NCBI RefSeq assembly: GCF_004208525.1
Contig: NZ_SGIT01000001.1
Location: forward strand, 620,001 to 684,000
Length of the DNA stretch: 64,000 nucleotides
Direction: 5' to 3'
Source: Sphingobacterium corticibacterium
GTDB taxonomy: Bacteria > Bacteroidota > Bacteroidia > Sphingobacteriales > Sphingobacteriaceae
Shown here: positions 43,101 to 52,565 of the stretch, piece after piece
Layout: each line of letters opens with the position of its first letter
Numbering within the stretch: position 1 is the stretch's first letter
Notes under the pieces: model-generated
Database searches by the model: none
What the model was told of the DNA's origin: nothing
What the model saw: the letters and a program-made list of their open reading frames with translations, nothing else
Position numbers and translations under genes: made by a program

Positions 43101-43337
43101 ACAGTTTCAATAGGACAATTAATACGATTAAATGTTTTTATCATAGAATAAAACAAACTTTTTAAAAGGAATAAACTACCAACTTTTTAAGAGAAACTTG
43201 CAGAATGCCGCTACAGAATTAGAGAGTCTCACGTGCATCGCATGCTCTTCTTTTGTAACTTCGTAAAAATAGCGAAGTAAAAATAGGGGATAGTGTTAAG
43301 CAATAGACAACAGGATGTAAGTGAAAATATTATTATA

Positions 43338-45356
43338 ATGGCGCACAAACATATATATGATGCACAGGGTAGACAACTTTGTTGCACACGAGAAGAAGAA
43401 AAAATATATACCAAAGCAGGTGCGAAAGAAATTATTCATAATGAAGGTTGTTGTAGTGGCGATGATCATGGACACGATCATTCGAACGTTAACGACAGCG
43501 TTTTTAAATTGTTTCTGCCTGCTATTATTTCCCTCTTATTATTGTTGGCAGGTATAGCTATGGACAATTGGTTCCTGCAGACCTGGTTTACGGATGGGGT
43601 AAGGATTATCTGGTATGTAGCCGCCTATGTTCCAGTAGGGCTACCCGTACTCAAAGAAGCCGTGGAAAGCATCGGCAAGGGGGAAGTTTTTTCGGAGTTC
43701 TTTTTGATGGGCCTTGCTACTATTGGGGCGTTTGCCATTGGAGAATATCCAGAAGGCGTTGCCGTAATGCTGTTCTACAGCGTCGGCGAAGTATTCCAGA
43801 CTTTGGCGGTCTCAAGGGCAAAATCCAATATCAAATCGTTGCTTGACCAAAGGCCCGATGAAGTCACTGTTTTAAGAGATAATGAACCACAGATAGTCAA
43901 AGCAGAATCCGTAAATATCGGTGAAACCATACAGCTGAAACCTGGAGAAAAATTGGGTCTGGATGGAGAATTGTTATCGGATTCGGCGTCGTTCAATACC
44001 TCAGCGTTAACGGGAGAAAGCAAACCCGATACAAAAAATAAGAGTGAAACGGTGTTGGCAGGAATGATAAATTTAAATACCGTATCACACGTAAAAGTAA
44101 CCACAGCCTATAGTGATAGCAAGTTAAGCAAGATTTTGGAACTGGTACAGAACGCCACTTCTCAAAAAGCGCCTACGGAATTGTTTATCCGTAAGTTCGC
44201 CAAAATCTATACGCCTATTGTTGTATTCCTCGCTATTGGAATTGCGCTCCTACCAGCTCTGTTTGTTTCGGATTATGTTTTTGCCGACTGGCTATACAGG
44301 GCACTGATATTTCTGGTAATTTCCTGTCCTTGTGCACTGGTGATCAGTATCCCTCTAGGCTATTTTGGTGGAATTGGTGCCGCGAGCCGAAACGGAATAT
44401 TATTTAAAGGAAGTAACTTTTTAGATGTGCTTGCCAATATCCAAAATGTCGTGATGGACAAGACAGGGACAATGACCGAGGGCGTTTTCAAAGTACAGGA
44501 GGTGAATTTTAATACAGCATTTGACAAAGAGGAAATACTTCAGATGGTTAATACTTTAGAAAGTCACAGCACGCATCCTGTAGCAACTGCTATTCATGAA
44601 TACGTTGGAAAACCGAGTAATGAAATTAGGTTGGAAAACACAGAAGAAATCGCCGGACACGGACTAAAATCGACTGTCAATGGAAACGATATATTGGTCG
44701 GAAATTTCAAACTGATGGATAAATTTGAAATTCAATATGATTTAGATCCTAATAGCATCGTTTATACGACTATTGCCGTTGCTTACGATAATAAATTTGT
44801 CGGTTATATCACCATTGCAGACACGATAAAAGAAGATGCGCGGGAGACTATCAATTTACTGCATAGACTCCATGTTAAAGCGACGATGCTTAGTGGAGAT
44901 AAAAGTACCGTGGTAAAGCATGTAGCGGAGCAATTGGGTATAGATAATGCTTTTGGTGATTTATTACCGGAGGACAAGGTGAACAAAGTAAAAGAAATCA
45001 AAGCCAAGGGCGAAAGTGTTGCTTTTGTCGGAGATGGTGTGAATGATGCGCCTGTAGTGGCGCTAAGTGATGTTGGAATCGCGATGGGCGGGCTAGGAAG
45101 CGACGCGACGATCGAAACAGCTGATGTCGTGATACAGGACGATAGGCCCAGCAAAATTCCTATGGCAATCAACATTGGAAAACAGACAAAGAAAATCGTT
45201 TGGCAGAACATCGGATTGGCTTTTGGTGTGAAAGCGATTGTACTTATCCTGGGAGCAGGGGGACTAGCTACGATGTGGGAAGCGGTGTTTGCCGATGTTG
45301 GGGTAGCGTTATTAGCCATATTGAATGCCATACGGATACAACGGATGAAGTTTTGA
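43338..45356 (+). CDS. Heavy-metal P-type ATPase (Zn/Cd/Pb type)
   Basis: The pump exports divalent metal ions using ATP. I place the start at 43338 (MAHKHIYDAQGRQLCC), giving 672 residues; the frame extends 45 bases upstream. The N-terminus has Cys/His-rich segments (CCTREEEK, then CCSGDDHGHDH) for metal binding. The membrane CPx motif is SCPCALVIS (about 330), the phosphorylation site is DKTGTMTE, and the hinge is GDGVNDAPV. The last motif and ion-site pattern fit the Zn/Cd group rather than copper. No metal-regulator gene is adjacent, and none was recognised in the 237 bases before it. Confidence 0.93.
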   Translation: MAHKHIYDAQGRQLCCTREEEKIYTKAGAKEIIHNEGCCSGDDHGHDHSNVNDSVFKLFLPAIISLLLLLAGIAMDNWFLQTWFTDGVRIIWYVAAYVPVGLPVLKEAVESIGKGEVFSEFFLMGLATIGAFAIGEYPEGVAVMLFYSVGEVFQTLAVSRAKSNIKSLLDQRPDEVTVLRDNEPQIVKAESVNIGETIQLKPGEKLGLDGELLSDSASFNTSALTGESKPDTKNKSETVLAGMINLNTVSHVKVTTAYSDSKLSKILELVQNATSQKAPTELFIRKFAKIYTPIVVFLAIGIALLPALFVSDYVFADWLYRALIFLVISCPCALVISIPLGYFGGIGAASRNGILFKGSNFLDVLANIQNVVMDKTGTMTEGVFKVQEVNFNTAFDKEEILQMVNTLESHSTHPVATAIHEYVGKPSNEIRLENTEEIAGHGLKSTVNGNDILVGNFKLMDKFEIQYDLDPNSIVYTTIAVAYDNKFVGYITIADTIKEDARETINLLHRLHVKATMLSGDKSTVVKHVAEQLGIDNAFGDLLPEDKVNKVKEIKAKGESVAFVGDGVNDAPVVALSDVGIAMGGLGSDATIETADVVIQDDRPSKIPMAINIGKQTKKIVWQNIGLAFGVKAIVLILGAGGLATMWEAVFADVGVALLAILNAIRIQRMKF

Positions 45357-45397
45357 GATCTACGAGAATTTAGGTGCTGCTTTTGCTCCTAAAACGG

Positions 45398-45432
45398 AAA
45401 AACCGCTTCTATTCGAAATAGAAGCGGTTTTT
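45398..45432. terminator. Bidirectional terminator of the P-type ATPase and the tRNA operon
   Basis: A 15-bp perfect stem (45398-45412 with 45418-45432, loop TCGAA) with A/T runs on both sides. It lies between the convergent P-type ATPase and the tRNA-Gly/Leu transcript. Confidence 0.85.
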
Positions 45433-45436
45433 GAAG

Positions 45437-45521
45437 TACCTAGGGCGGGAATCGAACCCGCACTCCCTTAACGGGAACAGGATTTTAAGTCCTGCGTGTC
45501 TACCAGTTCCACCACCTAGGC
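45437..45521 (-). tRNA. tRNA-Leu (anticodon UAA)
   Basis: An 85-nt class II tRNA. The acceptor is GCCTAGG with CCTAGGT, the anticodon loop is CTTAAAA (anticodon TAA), and there is a long variable arm and a T arm with TTCGATT. It is downstream of tRNA-Gly in the same transcript. Confidence 0.95.
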
Positions 45522-45526
45522 AACTG

Positions 45527-45599
45527 AGCGAAAGACGAGATTCGAACTCGCGACCCCAACCTTGGCAAGGTTGTGCTCTACCAACTGAGCTACTTTCGC
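45527..45599 (-). tRNA. tRNA-Gly (anticodon GCC)
   Basis: A 73-nt tRNA with acceptor GCGAAAG and CTTTCGC, D arm GCTC/GAGC, anticodon loop TTGCCAA (anticodon GCC) and T loop TTCGAAT. It is 5 bases from tRNA-Leu, so the two are cotranscribed. Confidence 0.96.
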
Positions 45600-45610
45600 T
45601 TGCGACGATG

Positions 45611-45639
45611 CAAATATAGAGAGAAAATCTTATTCCAAA
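45611..45639 (-). promoter_or_regulatory. Promoter of the tRNA-Gly/tRNA-Leu operon
   Basis: On the minus strand TTTG (45639-45636), a 17-base spacer and TATATTTG (45618-45611) match the Bacteroidota consensus. The first tRNA starts 12 bases downstream. Confidence 0.8.
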
Positions 45640-45755
45640 AATTATTTTTGTGCTTTTTAATACGATCCACGCTAACCATCTAAAAATGTGCGTAATATTT
45701 TTCTTACCAAAGACTATAAAATAGACGGTGATAGTTAAATGGTGCAATATTTGCT

Positions 45756-45763
45756 TATTTTTG
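45756..45763 (+). promoter_or_regulatory. Promoter -7 element of the glucoamylase-like gene
   Basis: TATTTTTG fits TAnnTTTG, 19 bases before the start codon at 45783. The -33 partner is weak (TTA at 45735-45737). Confidence 0.4.
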
Positions 45764-45782
45764 TCGAAGATCAATATTTGTT

Positions 45783-47978
45783 ATGAGGCAATTGTATTTG
45801 TTTGTTCTGGTATTAGTTGGTATAATAGGCACTGGGGAAAGAGGGTACGCCGATACTTATCCCGAAGTTGTCTTCGACAATAGTTTAGTAAAAGGCATTT
45901 ATGCCAAAAGTAAAGTAGATTATCAAGGACGTTCTTGGGTGGAGAATCTGAATCATCATCTATTGGTGTCTGATACTTTGTTTTTCACACCAGGTAATGC
46001 ACTTTCTCTGCAATATAAATCCGCTATTGATGGTGATTGGCAGGTCGATTTACAATATAGTCGACAAAAACTCCATTATCAGGTGGAACGTTCAGATTAT
46101 CTCGTGCTCAAATTGTTTATTAAGTCCGAGAATACAAAAGCAGATAACTTACCTAAAATAAGCATTCGGCAGAAACAGTCGGAAACGGATCAGTTGGAAT
46201 TGGCTTCGTATATAAAGAATCTCGACTACAATAAATGGATCGACGTTCGGATTCCGATAGCCGACTTTAAAAACTTATACGTCAAAGAATCTATTACGAC
46301 ACTGCGTTTTGCTCAGAACGGTACAGACGATGGGATGCATTATCTTTTTATTGATCAAGTCGAGTTTCTGGCAAAAGATGTCTCGCGGGTAAAACTTTCT
46401 TCGCCCGCTATACTTTCGTCAGCGACAGCGTATGATAAACAAGTCCATTTGCAATGGCAATTACCCTTAACTCCCTCTATCCGCTATATTAAAATATATC
46501 GATCTGAGGATAATCAGAATTTTCAAGCGGTTGGTATACGCCCAATATCAATGCAGGGATGTTTGGATTATGTGTCTGAAGTAAATAAAACTTATCAATA
46601 TAAAATTACATGGGTAGACTATAATTACGAAGAATCACCTTTTTCCGAGGTAAGAGAGATAAAGACGAAACTGTTGCAGAAAACGGAGTTGTTGGATCTA
46701 GTACAGGGAGCACATGTTAATTATTTCGCGGAAAACTACGATATCAATAGTGGTATGTATCTACCATTTCGTATGAAAGAACGTGCGGTTGTATCGGTAA
46801 AGGAAAGTGGGAATGCTATATTAAGTCTCCTTGTGGGAGTGGAAAAGCAGCGAATTAACCGGTCGTTAGCGGTAGGACGCATTTCGCGTATGGTCTATTT
46901 TTTGGCCAAAGCTCAGAATCATCTCGGCGTCTTTCCTGCTTATTTTGATGGTCGCACAGGTTTGCCTGAACACCGAGATAATGAAGCTACTTACGATATT
47001 TTAGCTACGTCTTCGATGATAGAAGCGTTATTGGTCGCACGTCAATATTTTTCAAAAAATGATGATGTAGAAGTGGATCTGCGAAAAAGAATAACGGCAC
47101 TTTGGGAAAATATTAAATGGAATCAGCTGCTGGCAGAAGGTTATAGCGATGTATTGGTGGAAAAAATATCTGTAGTGGACACGTCGTATCATTATCCAAC
47201 ACTTGGCGGGATCAACGAATCCATGAATGCCTATTTATTGGCAATGAGTTCTCCAAAGTATGCGATTCCACTTTCGGCTTACGAAAATGGTATTAAAAAT
47301 ATAGATTTGACCTATTCATCAGATTATAATAAGATGGACAGTTTGGCCAAAGATACCGTTATGGCTCTTATGCGGAGCTTCCGATTAGCTATTAATCCTC
47401 TTCAAAACAGACCGGAGAATATGGCAAACAGAGTTTCTGTATTCCAAGATACAATGATGTATGGCGAACATCTCTTATTTGGATTTTCGGGATCGACTTT
47501 ACTAGACCTATACAAGCCATTTTTTACGATTGATCCGAAGTTACTTCGAGACAGCGCGATCAATTATGAAGAAGCGATACGTAATTATATTAAAGTACGG
47601 AAACGCCGCGATAATGAAATAGGAGTAGGATCCACCAATTCTGATGTGTGGGGCTTCTATCAGCGTATGGATAGTATTGGAAGCTATCGTATTAATCCTG
47701 CGATTGCTCCCTCTTCCATGTTTATATTAAATGAAGAAGGGGAGAAAGCGGTGCTGGCATTGTACCATAACTATGGTGAAAACTTTTTTACAGAATATGG
47801 ATTCCGTGCGTGGCTTGATTTACGAAACAACGACGTGTCGGACGAATATTTCGCCACAAACCAAGCCGCAATCACGGTTTGTCTAGAAAATGCGCGCTCA
47901 GGATTGATATGGAATTTATACAAAGAGATACCGGAGATCAAAGTATTGTTAACAAAACTATTTGGGGAGGACAAATGA
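45783..47978 (+). CDS. Exported glucoamylase-like glycoside hydrolase (GH144-like)
   Basis: The 731-residue protein has a signal peptide (1-23), a beta-rich carbohydrate-binding-like domain (about 25-205), a fibronectin type III-like domain (about 210-300) and a large helical C-terminal domain (about 310-731). The last has the glucoamylase-like pattern (DINSGMYLPFRMKERAVVSV to LAKAQNHLGVFPAYFDGRTG, then EATYDILATSSMIEALLVAR). This is the group that includes endo-beta-1,2-glucanases and related enzymes. The exact substrate cannot be read. It is followed 45 bases later by an OmpA-family gene. Confidence 0.75.
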   Translation: MRQLYLFVLVLVGIIGTGERGYADTYPEVVFDNSLVKGIYAKSKVDYQGRSWVENLNHHLLVSDTLFFTPGNALSLQYKSAIDGDWQVDLQYSRQKLHYQVERSDYLVLKLFIKSENTKADNLPKISIRQKQSETDQLELASYIKNLDYNKWIDVRIPIADFKNLYVKESITTLRFAQNGTDDGMHYLFIDQVEFLAKDVSRVKLSSPAILSSATAYDKQVHLQWQLPLTPSIRYIKIYRSEDNQNFQAVGIRPISMQGCLDYVSEVNKTYQYKITWVDYNYEESPFSEVREIKTKLLQKTELLDLVQGAHVNYFAENYDINSGMYLPFRMKERAVVSVKESGNAILSLLVGVEKQRINRSLAVGRISRMVYFLAKAQNHLGVFPAYFDGRTGLPEHRDNEATYDILATSSMIEALLVARQYFSKNDDVEVDLRKRITALWENIKWNQLLAEGYSDVLVEKISVVDTSYHYPTLGGINESMNAYLLAMSSPKYAIPLSAYENGIKNIDLTYSSDYNKMDSLAKDTVMALMRSFRLAINPLQNRPENMANRVSVFQDTMMYGEHLLFGFSGSTLLDLYKPFFTIDPKLLRDSAINYEEAIRNYIKVRKRRDNEIGVGSTNSDVWGFYQRMDSIGSYRINPAIAPSSMFILNEEGEKAVLALYHNYGENFFTEYGFRAWLDLRNNDVSDEYFATNQAAITVCLENARSGLIWNLYKEIPEIKVLLTKLFGEDK

Positions 47979-48022
47979 AGATGAAAATTCTTATATTTAC
48001 AGCATAACTTAAAGCAAATTTC

Positions 48023-48538
48023 ATGAAATATCTAGGTACTGTGGCATTTTCCGTTATCGTTGCTCTTGGTGTAACATCTTGTAAGCAACAAGCTATTATG
48101 GTCAATCCTGGCGCGGTTGTTTCCAAGGATGGAACGGACGACGGTTTAAAAAATGTAAAAGGTGAGTTTAAAGATGCTACTCGTACAGACGAAGGAATTA
48201 AATTTACGCTTTCTTCGGATGTCCTGTTTCCGACCAACTCTTCTTTTCTAACCGATAAGGCAAAGATAGAATTGAGTAAGCTATCGAAATTGTTGATCAA
48301 CGATACAACGAAAAAGGTTCGTGTAGACGGGCATACTGATGCTACTGGCGAAGCAGGCTACAACCAATGGTTATCTGAAAAAAGAGCAGCTTCGGTTAAA
48401 AAGTTTTTAGAGGATGCAGGAGTTTCGTCGTCGCGCATCAGTACGCAAGGTCTTGGGCAAACGATGCCAGTCGCCGATAATAAAACACCAGAAGGTCGTC
48501 AACAGAACAGACGGGTTGAAGTGGTGATTTTGAACTAA
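48023..48538 (+). CDS. OmpA-family lipoprotein
   Basis: A 171-residue outer-membrane protein. It has a lipoprotein signal (VALGVTSC, Cys 20), a short linker and a C-terminal OmpA peptidoglycan-binding domain (about 70-171). The domain has VRVDGHTDATGEAGYNQWLS, then EKRAASVKKFLEDAG, and the NRRVEVVIL end. These residues bind meso-diaminopimelate in the cell wall. It lies 45 bases after the glucanase-like gene and is followed by a hairpin terminator, so the two may share a transcript. Confidence 0.92.
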   Translation: MKYLGTVAFSVIVALGVTSCKQQAIMVNPGAVVSKDGTDDGLKNVKGEFKDATRTDEGIKFTLSSDVLFPTNSSFLTDKAKIELSKLSKLLINDTTKKVRVDGHTDATGEAGYNQWLSEKRAASVKKFLEDAGVSSSRISTQGLGQTMPVADNKTPEGRQQNRRVEVVILN

Positions 48539-48556
48539 CTATCTAATAAGAAATAA

Positions 48557-48614
48557 GAAAACTGTTATTTGACAGGATCAGAAATAGTCTAGGCTAGTTA
48601 GATAGCAGTTTTTT
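48557..48614 (+). terminator. Imperfect hairpin terminator after the OmpA gene
   Basis: AAAACTG at 48557 pairs with CAGTTTT near 48606 with partial extension of the stem, followed by T residues. It also lies before the convergent minus gene, so both may use it. Confidence 0.45.
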
Positions 48615-48659
48615 AGTTGTAAACATCCAGCCTGATATGAAGAATGTGTTTCTCTACCT

Positions 48660-49058
48660 TTATTCCTGTTCAAACATTTTCGTATTGGCGGAAATATAAT
48701 AATTTTTGTATCGGATGATGTCACGGGAGTTGGTAATATATTTTACAGCGACATTTTTAAACAAGTAAGCGGTCGCCCGCTCTTCCATCGTGCGAAGAAA
48801 AAACTCAAAATCTTTATACAGCTCTTTTCGTATTTCCTTTGTGAATTTGCTGTTTTTGACAATAGCCATAAACTGCTCGTTATCGATTTTAAATGTAATG
48901 CTATCTATGCCGTCTCGATAGAAATACAATAAGGGGGTCGTTAATTCATTTAAAAAAATAGCAAAGCCGACCTCGTCTTCCTTTATTTTGATAACGAAGG
49001 CATGGAAATGTACCGTTCCAATTTTTTGATCGTCTATGGCGATTAGTTTAGTGAACAT
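48660..49058 (-). CDS. Small protein of unknown function
   Basis: I do not recognise this 132-residue protein. It is beta-rich at the start (TKLIAIDDQKIGTVHFHAFV), then more helical, with an Asn/Asp- and Phe-rich composition. No signal peptide or membrane segment is seen. Codon use and length support a real gene. It stands alone, with 225 bases to the divergent gpsA start, so the two could share a regulatory region. Confidence 0.65.
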   Translation of the reverse strand: MFTKLIAIDDQKIGTVHFHAFVIKIKEDEVGFAIFLNELTTPLLYFYRDGIDSITFKIDNEQFMAIVKNSKFTKEIRKELYKDFEFFLRTMEERATAYLFKNVAVKYITNSRDIIRYKNYYISANTKMFEQE

Positions 49059-49283
49059 AAAACATTTTTAGGTATTATCTGTTAAATATACAATTTAAAT
49101 ACCTAAAAAATAGGGGCGATTATTATCTCAAAAGTGGAAATACATTATAGTAGACGAATTAAATATATTTGTTACATGCAGCAATGCAGTTAGATTGAAT
49201 TATAATCAATTTATCTACACTTAAATGATAAAAGCGTATTAACACAGAAAAGCGCCTCCTAGTATAAAACTTAATTTGATAAA

Positions 49284-50270
49284 ATGGAAATAAGTGTGAT
49301 AGGCGGAGGAAGTTGGGCTACCGCTTTGGTTAAAATATTGACGGAGAATAAAGTAAATGTATCATGGTACTTGCGTAGAAAAGAACAGGTAAATATGATT
49401 AATGCCGATGGCGTAAATCCCGATTACCTCACTTTTGTTAGACTGAATACAGCTTATTTAAAGGCATCTACAGACTTGGCTGAGGTTATCCAGCAAACCA
49501 ATAAAATTTTGTTTGTTGTACCCAGTGCCCATTTTCCATCGGTATGTAGTCAGATTGATAGCGATCTCATTCAAGATAAATCCGTTATCACTTCTATTAA
49601 AGGTACCGTCGGACCGGATAATGACTTACCTTCAGCTTATATTGCGAATCGCTTTAAGATATCGGAAAACAAACAGGCAATTCTGGCAGGCCCTTGTCAC
49701 GCAGAAGAGATTGCAATGGGAAAGAAGACTTATATGACCATCGGTTCACCAAATGAAGTATTACTAAGAAACTTAAAGCCATATTTTGAAAGATTTTATC
49801 TTCAAGTCAATGTTAGCGATGATAGCGTAGGAATGGAGTATGCCGCTATATTCAAAAATGTTATTGGGCTGGTATGTGGTATCGCGAAAGGATTAAACTA
49901 CGGTGATAATTTTATAGCGGTATTGGTATCTAATGCTATTTATGAGCTAGAACAATTATTAAAGAGTGTACATGTAAATGCGAAGCGTATTGCGTGTTCT
50001 GGATATTTAGGTGATTTATTAGTAACAGGTTATTCTAGCCACAGCCGCAACCGTACATTTGGCGAACTAATTGGACGTGGTTATAGTGTTGAGCAAACAC
50101 AGCGCTTGATGTCGATGGTTGCGGAAGGATATGGCGCAACCAAAGGTATTTATCAAACAGCGAAAGAATTAGGCCTCAATTTACCGATAGTGAATACAGC
50201 TTATCGGATTTTATACAGACACATGTCGGCAGCAGCCGAATTTAAATTATTAGAAAGGAATATGATATGA
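49284..50270 (+). CDS. gpsA: NAD(P)-dependent glycerol-3-phosphate dehydrogenase
   Basis: The enzyme reduces dihydroxyacetone phosphate to sn-glycerol 3-phosphate in the cytoplasm. The 328-residue protein has the N-terminal Rossmann motif VIGGGSWATALVKIL, the family segment LAGPCHAEEIAMG (about 140) and the catalytic-site region FKNVIGLVCGIAKGL (about 190). It overlaps the next gene by 4 bases (ATGA). That gene encodes a glucosylglycerol-phosphate synthase-type fusion needing glycerol 3-phosphate, so gpsA here probably feeds osmolyte synthesis rather than only membrane lipids. Confidence 0.93.
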   Translation: MEISVIGGGSWATALVKILTENKVNVSWYLRRKEQVNMINADGVNPDYLTFVRLNTAYLKASTDLAEVIQQTNKILFVVPSAHFPSVCSQIDSDLIQDKSVITSIKGTVGPDNDLPSAYIANRFKISENKQAILAGPCHAEEIAMGKKTYMTIGSPNEVLLRNLKPYFERFYLQVNVSDDSVGMEYAAIFKNVIGLVCGIAKGLNYGDNFIAVLVSNAIYELEQLLKSVHVNAKRIACSGYLGDLLVTGYSSHSRNRTFGELIGRGYSVEQTQRLMSMVAEGYGATKGIYQTAKELGLNLPIVNTAYRILYRHMSAAAEFKLLERNMI

Positions 50271-52510
50271 TGCTATTGGCAACAGATTTAGATGGAACAT
50301 TTTTAGGGGGAAGTATGGAAAACAGACTGCGTCTGTACCGTTTAATAAAACAGCTGACGGATATACAGTTGGTTTTTGTAACTGGACGTGGCATTGAATC
50401 CGTAATCCCTTTACTTAACGACCCGCTCATTCCTCGCCCCAATTATATTATTGCCGATGTCGGTGCGACCGTTGTCAATGGATTGACATTGGACGCTGTT
50501 GAAGGTATTCAGGGAGAGATTGAGCAGAAATGGCCGTCTCCGTATGACATTCGGACGAAAGTATTGGAAAACACATCTGTTGTTTACCAGGAAGTGCCAC
50601 AGCAAAGGCGTTGTTCTTTTTATTATGATACAGAAACAGATTTGGATAATATTCAAGAAATAGCAAAGAGTTTCGATTGTGATGTGATTACATCAGTAGA
50701 TAAATATTTAGACATTTTGCCGAAAGGTGTCAATAAAGGTAGTACGCTGAAAGCGCTAGTGGAGTATCTGCATATTAATGAAGAAGAAGTTTTGGTGGCG
50801 GGAGATACCTTGAACGACTTGTCATTATATGATACAGGATATAAAGGTGTTGTTGTCGGAAAAGCTGAGCCAGCTTTGAGTACATATACCGCAGCTTACG
50901 AAAATGTCTATCATGCTTCCTCGCCAGGTGCAGGCGGTATTATCGAAGCGTTGTCAAATTTAGAACGTTTTCAAAAATACGCTAAATCTGTTGAAGAACG
51001 TGAGATGAAGCAATCTAAAAAAGCATCAAACCAACTGGTTGTTGTCTATCATAGACTGCCGTTTGAACAAGAGACTGTCAATGGAAAAACCATTAGGGTT
51101 GCCCCTAAAAGTCCCAATGGCATCATTCCTTCGCTATTGGGTCTATTTGAAAAAGGTCGTTCTGGTATTTGGATTGGAGAAGAAGTAAAGCAGAAAGATA
51201 ATACAGACGTGCCAAATCAATTGATTGACGAGGATAATTATCCTAACTTGATTGCCGCTACAATCAGTCTATCCAAACGGGATATTGATCAATTTTATCG
51301 TGTTTTTTCTAAAGAAGCCTTTTGGCCTACTATTTTCTCTTTTGTAGATAAAGCTAAATTCAATCACGACGATTGGGATCATTATCTAAAAATCAATCGA
51401 ATCTTTGCAGAGCGTATAGCGAAAGAAGCTGATCAAGATGCATTAGTCTGGATTCACGAATATAACCTATGGATGGTTCCTGCCTATTTGAAACCGCTAC
51501 GCCCAGATTTAAAAATTGGATTTTTCCACCATACATCGTTTCCGGCGGCCGATATTTTTAATATTATACCATGGCGTAAGGAAATTATAGGTAGTCTGCT
51601 GTTATGTGATTTTATTAGTTTCCATATTCCGCGCTACGTTGAAAATTTTGTAGACGTATTGCGATCGCATACACCGTTTAAAGTTCTCAAGAAAATCAAC
51701 GCCGCAAAACAGTTTTTAACGTATAGTTGTGCGTTAGGCGTTAATGAAATGACTAAAACACTAGATATTGATGGCCGCAAAATTCGTTTGGGAGCCCAGC
51801 CAGTAGGCGTCAATATGGAAAAAATTTGTTCTATAATAGAAGAACAGGATGTAAAAAAATATATAGCCAATACACGCGCACAAAAATCAACGACAACTTT
51901 AAGTACAATTCTTTCCGTAGAGCGTCTTGACTATGTAAAAGGGCCGCTGGAAAAAATTCATGCATTTGGCGAATTTCTTGAAGAATATCCCGAGTATCGA
52001 GGAAAGGTAGAACTTATTAATATTTGTACCCCGCCTTCACAAGGTATGAAAATTTATGACGATATACGTGATGAGGTTAATCGAGCTGTAGGCGAGATCA
52101 ACGGCCGTTTTGCTACGATGGAGTGGGTTCCTATTCAATATTTTTACAGATCGTTGCCTTTTAGAGAAGTGGTGAAGCTCTATGCCATCAGTGATATTGC
52201 TTGGATCACGCCATTAAGAGATGGCTTAAATCTTGTTGCAAAAGAATATGTGGCTGTTCAAGGACGTATAAGTGGGTCGGGGGCACTAGTCCTTTCAGAA
52301 TTTGCCGGCGCATCTGTTGAACTTCCTTATGCGATCCTAACCAACCCTTATGATATGAAGAGTATGAAAGAAAGTTTATTAAAGGCGTTATTAATGCCGA
52401 AAGACGAGCGTACTGCGCGTATGAATAGGTTGTATGACCAGGTAAATTACTACGACATACACTATTGGGGAAAAGATTTCGTAAAGGAGCTGGAAAAGAG
52501 TGTGAAATAG
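50267..52510 (+). CDS. ggpPS: Fused phosphatase and GT20 synthase, glucosylglycerol-phosphate type
   Basis: This 747-residue bifunctional protein starts with a HAD phosphatase (motif DLDGTFLGG, residues 7-15; GDTLNDLSLYD near 180) and continues with a GT20 glycosyltransferase (about 255-740). The GT20 start reads VVVYHRLPFEQETVNGKTI, then APKSPNGIIPSL, close to glucosylglycerol-phosphate synthases, not to OtsA (NRLP). Phosphatase first, synthase second, matches GgpPS of halotolerant bacteria. It would join a sugar nucleotide to glycerol 3-phosphate and then remove the phosphate, giving the solute glucosylglycerol. The 4-base overlap with gpsA, which makes the acceptor, supports this. Trehalose-type activity is the main alternative. 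Confidence 0.85.
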   Translation: MMLLATDLDGTFLGGSMENRLRLYRLIKQLTDIQLVFVTGRGIESVIPLLNDPLIPRPNYIIADVGATVVNGLTLDAVEGIQGEIEQKWPSPYDIRTKVLENTSVVYQEVPQQRRCSFYYDTETDLDNIQEIAKSFDCDVITSVDKYLDILPKGVNKGSTLKALVEYLHINEEEVLVAGDTLNDLSLYDTGYKGVVVGKAEPALSTYTAAYENVYHASSPGAGGIIEALSNLERFQKYAKSVEEREMKQSKKASNQLVVVYHRLPFEQETVNGKTIRVAPKSPNGIIPSLLGLFEKGRSGIWIGEEVKQKDNTDVPNQLIDEDNYPNLIAATISLSKRDIDQFYRVFSKEAFWPTIFSFVDKAKFNHDDWDHYLKINRIFAERIAKEADQDALVWIHEYNLWMVPAYLKPLRPDLKIGFFHHTSFPAADIFNIIPWRKEIIGSLLLCDFISFHIPRYVENFVDVLRSHTPFKVLKKINAAKQFLTYSCALGVNEMTKTLDIDGRKIRLGAQPVGVNMEKICSIIEEQDVKKYIANTRAQKSTTTLSTILSVERLDYVKGPLEKIHAFGEFLEEYPEYRGKVELINICTPPSQGMKIYDDIRDEVNRAVGEINGRFATMEWVPIQYFYRSLPFREVVKLYAISDIAWITPLRDGLNLVAKEYVAVQGRISGSGALVLSEFAGASVELPYAILTNPYDMKSMKESLLKALLMPKDERTARMNRLYDQVNYYDIHYWGKDFVKELEKSVK

Positions 52511-52561
52511 CTTTCAAAGAAGTGCCTTACAAAATTTTGTAAGGCACTTCTTTGAAAGCTA
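52508..52561. terminator. 54-bp perfect palindrome between convergent genes
   Basis: A perfect inverted repeat of two 27-base arms with no unpaired loop in DNA (centre AAAATTTT). It begins with the stop codon of ggpPS and lies 5 bases before the stop of the convergent ATP-grasp gene. A strong bidirectional terminator is the likely role. Confidence 0.85.
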
Positions 52562-52565
52562 GTAT

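Noticed and set aside
44804..45331. 175-codon minus-strand frame inside the P-type ATPase gene
   Set aside because: Low-complexity Ser/Thr/Ala-rich translation opposite a clear, full-length ATPase. It is a shadow frame.
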